Shown piece after piece: positions 6,043 through 8,746 of a stretch of DNA of 8,746 bases; within the stretch, counting starts at the first letter, position 1; every line of letters starts with the position of its first letter. The notes beneath the pieces were generated by a model. The model did not search any database. It was not told where the DNA came from and saw only the letters and a list, made by a program, of their open reading frames with translations. Source of the DNA: Paracoccaceae bacterium (GTDB lineage Bacteria > Pseudomonadota > Alphaproteobacteria > Rhodobacterales > Rhodobacteraceae); contig JAESQH010000124.1 of the NCBI GenBank assembly GCA_016765235.1, positions 1 through 8,746 of the forward strand. The letters are read 5' to 3'. The position numbers were made by a program, and so were the translations under genes.

Positions 6043-6763
6043 GGGTTTTAGCTAGCGCTTCCAGCTCTTTGCGGGCGCTATTCAGCCGGTCCTTATCAGT
6101 CCCGCGCGCCACGATATTGCTGCCAAATACTCCGTTCTGGATGAACGGGTAAGAGCCGAAGGTTAGGCTTGTGGACGCTTTGGCCATGTTGGCTAACGTC
6201 TCGGCAATCTCGCCTTCGGGGGCTTCGATGCGGACGGTGATGGACAGCAACGGTTCGCCGCCGGTGAGGGTTGGCAGGACGCTTTCGACCATTGCGTGGA
6301 AGATCGTTGGAACGCCGGCCATTACGTGAACATTGCCGATACGAAAGCCGGGGGCTTTGGAGATCGGGTTGTCGATCAGGTCTGCGCCGTCGGGGATGCG
6401 GGCCATGCGGAGGCGGGCCTCGTTCAGCTCCACATCAGGGTTTTTGTAATTGGTGGCAAGGATAGCACGAGCATCGGCGCGCACGCTTATGCCAACGTTG
6501 AAGGCTGTTGCGATGCAGTCGGCTGTTACGTCGTCGTGTGTCGGGCCAATGCCGCCGCTGGTGAAGACGTACTTGAAACGGGCGCGCAGGGCGTTGACGG
6601 CGGCGACTATATCGGAGGGTTCGTCGCCCACGACGCGGACTTCGCGCAGATCTATACCGGCTTCGGTTAATTTCGCGGCGAGGTGGCTGGTGTTGGTGTC
6701 TTGGGTGCGACCGGACAGGATTTCGTCACCTATAACCAGCATTGCGGCGGTGGGGTTTGGCAT
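5975..6763 (-). CDS. CinA-type molybdopterin-binding domain protein (competence/damage-inducible protein A family)
   Basis: This has the MoCF/MoaB-like fold of the CinA N-terminal domain (residues about 4-170), with the motifs GDEILSG (12-18) and TSGGIGPTHDD (68-78). In full-length CinA this domain carries ADP-ribose/NAD-metabolite pyrophosphatase activity, coupled to a C-terminal PncC nicotinamide-mononucleotide deamidase. The PncC domain is absent here, as in many alphaproteobacterial single-domain versions, so the exact substrate is uncertain. The start ATG (6761-6763) has AAGGA (complement of 6771-6775) 7 nt upstream. The protein is 262 aa, about 20 longer than I expect for this subgroup. 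The extra tail, from about residue 241 (WDPFDYKN...PTK), is encoded entirely antisense to the DUF1467 gene and looks unconserved. It is divergent from sfsA, with 32 bp between the starts. Confidence 0.92.
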   Translation of the reverse strand: MPNPTAAMLVIGDEILSGRTQDTNTSHLAAKLTEAGIDLREVRVVGDEPSDIVAAVNALRARFKYVFTSGGIGPTHDDVTADCIATAFNVGISVRADARAILATNYKNPDVELNEARLRMARIPDGADLIDNPISKAPGFRIGNVHVMAGVPTIFHAMVESVLPTLTGGEPLLSITVRIEAPEGEIAETLANMAKASTSLTFGSYPFIQNGVFGSNIVARGTDKDRLNSARKELEALAKTLKAWDPFDYKNQYPRSRGHPTK

Positions 6764-6795
6764 CTATGGTTCCTTGTCTTTCACGAAAGGTTGGC

Positions 6796-7497
6796 ATGGA
6801 CTTTCACACCCCCCTTATACGCGCAACTTTGCTTAGACGATACAAGCGCTTCCTTGCGGATGTTGTGCTTGAAGATGGGCGCGAGGTGACAACGCATGTG
6901 GCGAACCCCGGTTCAATGCTTGGGATGAAGGACGCGGGGATGGCTGTGTGGCTGGAACCGAATGATGACCCCAAGCGCAAGCTGAACTTTAGCTGGAAGC
7001 TGGCTGAGGTCGGCGATGCGATGATCGTGGTGGATACGGCGATGGCGAATAAGGTGGTTGGGGAGGCATTGCGGGCGCACGCGATTGCCCCGTTGGCGGC
7101 CTATTCCGATGTGCGAGCCGAAGTGAAATACGGTGAGAACAGCCGGATTGATTTCCTGTTGCAGGGTGATGGGATACCGGACTGTTATGTCGAAGTGAAA
7201 AGCGTGACGCTTAGTCGGCAAGCTGGATTGGCGGAATTTCCGGATTCTGTCACCAAGCGCGGGGCGAAGCATTTGCGGGAGTTATCAGCCATGGTGGCCG
7301 ACGGGCATCGCGCCGTGATGTTGTATCTGGTGCAACGGGATGATTGCACGCGGTTCGCCTTGGCGGCGGATATTGACGCTGAATATGCGGCGGAGATGTC
7401 AGCCGCGCGCAAAATCGGTGTTGAGGCCTTATGTTTCGCGACGAAACCAACCCGCACCGACGTTAACCTTGTGGAAGAACTTCCAATTTATATATGA
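6796..7497 (+). CDS. sfsA: SfsA family protein (sugar fermentation stimulation protein homolog)
   Basis: SfsA was named from an E. coli clone that boosted maltose metabolism and binds DNA; its molecular role is still unclear. Structures of the family show an N-terminal OB-fold and a PD-(D/E)xK nuclease-like domain. Here the N-terminal part carries RRYKRFLADVVLEDG and the family signature THVANPGSM. The C-terminal part has RIDFLL (Asp119) and YVEVKSVT (Glu133, Lys135), matching the D...ExK nuclease-fold triad, followed by FPDSVTKRGAKHL. I chose ATG 6796 (233 aa) because it matches the usual MDFHTPLIRA-like beginning and has GAAAGG at 6785-6790, 5 nt upstream. An in-frame ATG at 6742 would add 18 residues antisense to the CinA-type gene. 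map follows after 45 bp. Family assignment is firm; biochemical function is uncertain. Confidence 0.93.
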   Translation: MDFHTPLIRATLLRRYKRFLADVVLEDGREVTTHVANPGSMLGMKDAGMAVWLEPNDDPKRKLNFSWKLAEVGDAMIVVDTAMANKVVGEALRAHAIAPLAAYSDVRAEVKYGENSRIDFLLQGDGIPDCYVEVKSVTLSRQAGLAEFPDSVTKRGAKHLRELSAMVADGHRAVMLYLVQRDDCTRFALAADIDAEYAAEMSAARKIGVEALCFATKPTRTDVNLVEELPIYI

Positions 7498-7542
7498 GCC
7501 GCCTATATGGTTGGTAATTCTTTTCAGCAGGAGGTCTGGCCA

Positions 7543-8358
7543 ATGAAGGGTCAAACTCAAGGGCGTCTGACGAAAGACGGCATCACACTTCACGACCTAT
7601 CGGATTTCGAGGGCATGCGGGCGTCTTGCCAGTTGGCGGCGCGCACATTGGATATGATCGGTGAACACGTGAAAATCGGCGTTTCAACACTGGAGCTGGA
7701 CACGCTTATTCACGAGTATATCGAGGCGAACGGGGCGACATCGGCCACCGTTGGGTATCGTGGGTATCAGCATGCCTCCTGCATATCGCTGAACCATGTG
7801 GTCTGCCACGGGATACCGTCGGACAAACGGGTCAAGGACGGGGATATTCTGAATATAGACGTGACCTGCATTCTGGATGGCTGGTTCGGGGATACGAGCC
7901 GGATGTATAAGGCTGGCAAGCTGGCGCGGCGATCTGAACGGCTTGTTGATGTGACGCACGAGTCGTTGCTTAAGGGCATCGAACAGGTGAAACCCGGCAA
8001 TACTTTCGGCGATATTGGCGCGGCAATTCAGCGGTATGTCGAGAAACAGCGGATGTCAGTCGTACGGGATTTCTGCGGTCACGGGTTGGGGCGGGTGTTT
8101 CACTCCGCGCCGAACGTACTGCATTATGGCCGTTGGGGAACGGGGCCGGTGTTGGAGCCGGGGATGTTCTTTACCATCGAACCCATGGTCAATCTGGGGC
8201 GTCCTGACACCAAAGTTTTGGCGGATGACTGGACAGCGGTGACGCGGGATCGGTCATTGTCAGCGCAATTCGAACACTCGATTGGTGTGACGGAGGATGG
8301 TTGCGAGATATTTACGCTGTCGCCTGCAAATAAATTCCATCCAACGTGGACGGATTAA
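7543..8358 (+). CDS. map: Methionine aminopeptidase, type I
   Basis: This cytosolic metalloprotease removes the initiator methionine from new proteins when the second residue is small; it is normally essential. The protein is 271 aa, typical for type Ia of this group. The five metal ligands of the pita-bread fold are all visible: Asp106 (NIDVT), Asp117 (GDTSR), His180 (CGHGLG), Glu213 (FTIEPM) and Glu244 (QFEHSI). The substrate-contacting His89 is in VVCHGIP. I chose ATG 7543 because a full AGGAGG at 7529-7534 sits 8 nt upstream; an in-frame ATG at 7507 would add 12 residues through that ribosome-binding site and is unlikely. The gene lies 45 bp after sfsA. Its stop codon (8356-8358) is part of a CtrA-type site in front of radC. 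Confidence 0.97.
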   Translation: MKGQTQGRLTKDGITLHDLSDFEGMRASCQLAARTLDMIGEHVKIGVSTLELDTLIHEYIEANGATSATVGYRGYQHASCISLNHVVCHGIPSDKRVKDGDILNIDVTCILDGWFGDTSRMYKAGKLARRSERLVDVTHESLLKGIEQVKPGNTFGDIGAAIQRYVEKQRMSVVRDFCGHGLGRVFHSAPNVLHYGRWGTGPVLEPGMFFTIEPMVNLGRPDTKVLADDWTAVTRDRSLSAQFEHSIGVTEDGCEIFTLSPANKFHPTWTD

Positions 8359-8369
8359 CTAACCGTTAA
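8355..8369. promoter_or_regulatory. CtrA-type binding site (TTAA-N7-TTAA) upstream of radC
   Basis: The 15 bases TTAACTAACCGTTAA form a perfect TTAA-N7-TTAA element, the consensus of the alphaproteobacterial cell-cycle regulator CtrA. It also has the inner C and G of the palindromic form (TTAAC-N5-GTTAA). It overlaps the map stop codon and is centred about 32 bp before the radC ATG. I found no other TTAA-N7-TTAA in the window. In Rhodobacterales, CtrA controls motility, gene-transfer-agent and recombination or competence genes, so control of radC is plausible. Confidence 0.6.
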
Positions 8370-8393
8370 CCACTTTGGTGCCATTAAGGTGGC

Positions 8394-8746
8394 ATGAGTG
8401 ACAAGTTCGATAATTGTTTTGCAGAAGCACCGGTTTCGGGATTGTTACCAAATTTCGAAGTTGCGGCCGTACATCCCCTTCCAGGAAAACCGCATTTCGT
8501 TAATCATCGCCAACGCTTGCGGGACAGGTTTATGAAAGCCGGAACCACAGCGTTGGCGGACTATGAATTGCTCGAATTACTGCTGTTTCGCGCGATTGCG
8601 CGCCGCGATGTTAAGCCTTTGGCCAAAACCCTGTTGGCAGAATTCGGGGATTTCAACCGTGTGATTTCTGCACCCGCCTCGCGGCTACGTCGAATTGATG
8701 GCGTTGGGGATGCTGTTGTGCAAGAACTAAAGATTGTCGAGGCTGC
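8394..8746 (+). CDS. radC: RadC family protein (UPF0758), 3' partial
   Basis: The open frame runs from ATG 8394 to the window edge (117 codons seen; the family is usually 220-260 aa). The visible part is the N-terminal half of RadC: a variable leader (about 1-33), then HRQRLRDRFMKAG, DYELLELLLFRAIARRDVKPLAK, and a helix-hairpin-helix-like segment (RRIDGVGDAVVQELK). The C-terminal JAB/MPN metalloprotease-like domain with its HxHxxG motif lies beyond the window. RadC was once credited with DNA repair in E. coli, but its real function is unsettled; members are linked to recombination, competence and mobile elements. AGGTG (8387-8391) lies just before the ATG. A CtrA-type box stands upstream, giving radC its own likely promoter although map is close by. 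Confidence 0.93.
   Translation, partial: MSDKFDNCFAEAPVSGLLPNFEVAAVHPLPGKPHFVNHRQRLRDRFMKAGTTALADYELLELLLFRAIARRDVKPLAKTLLAEFGDFNRVISAPASRLRRIDGVGDAVVQELKIVEA

Noticed and set aside
6034..6080. Possible bidirectional terminator between the DUF1467 and CinA-type genes (CCTTAAGG palindrome; TAGCGC at 6053-6058 with GCGCTA at 6075-6080)
   Set aside because: The first is a short palindrome with a weak stem. The second has a 16-nt loop and no following T-run, and lies wholly in CinA-type coding sequence. Neither meets the pattern of an intrinsic terminator.
6769..6783. LexA-like box (GTTC-N7-GTTC) upstream of the damage-inducible-type gene
   Set aside because: GTTC at 6769-6772 is followed after seven bases by TTCA, not GTTC, so the second half-site fails.
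6742..6795. Upstream in-frame ATG that would lengthen SfsA by 18 residues
   Set aside because: The extension is antisense to the CinA-type N-terminus, has no good ribosome-binding site, and the family start matches ATG 6796 with its GAAAGG site.
7507..7542. Upstream in-frame ATG for methionine aminopeptidase
   Set aside because: The extra 12 residues would be translated through a perfect AGGAGG that is correctly spaced for ATG 7543.
1..8746. A defence, mobile-element or otherwise novel multi-gene system
   Set aside because: All eleven genes fall into recognised housekeeping or widely conserved families with typical alphaproteobacterial neighbours. No integrase, transposase, repeat array or region of visibly different composition is present.

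Overview
This window looks like ordinary chromosomal DNA from an alphaproteobacterium, most likely of the Rhodobacterales (Roseobacter/Rhodobacter) group. The grounds are the gene order lysC-ptsP, the pairing of methylmalonyl-CoA epimerase with a DUF1467 membrane protein, the style of the Map and RadC proteins, and a CtrA-type TTAA-N7-TTAA site. These are recognised from family knowledge; no database search was run. Gene density is very high, with no gap above 65 bp. I see no RNA gene, insertion sequence, CRISPR array or phage gene.

Layout. Bases 1-6042 carry seven same-strand, tightly packed genes that could form one long transcript: a DMT/EamA transporter cut by the left edge, a RidA-family deaminase, aspartate kinase (lysC), the nitrogen-PTS enzyme I (ptsP), a TIGR04282/DUF2064 nucleotidyltransferase-like protein, methylmalonyl-CoA epimerase (mce), and a two-helix DUF1467 protein. 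A CinA-type molybdopterin-binding protein lies on the minus strand (6763 down to 5975), and its tail runs 68 bp into the DUF1467 gene. Only 32 bp away, in the divergent direction, starts sfsA, followed by methionine aminopeptidase (map) and the start of radC, which the right edge cuts.

How the genes fit together. LysC makes aspartyl phosphate for the lysine, threonine, methionine and cell-wall pathways. RidA clears reactive enamines formed in amino-acid metabolism. PtsP reads nitrogen status. Mce serves propionyl-CoA/methylmalonyl-CoA metabolism. The right-hand genes are housekeeping (sfsA, map) plus radC, which appears to be under CtrA control.

No novel multi-gene system is evident. The points most worth a second look are: (1) a perfect palindromic CtrA-type box between map and radC; (2) a Shine-Dalgarno plus in-frame GTG inside lysC, exactly where other aspartokinases start a separate beta subunit; (3) a probable ATC start codon for the DUF2064 gene; and (4) the 68-bp convergent coding overlap.
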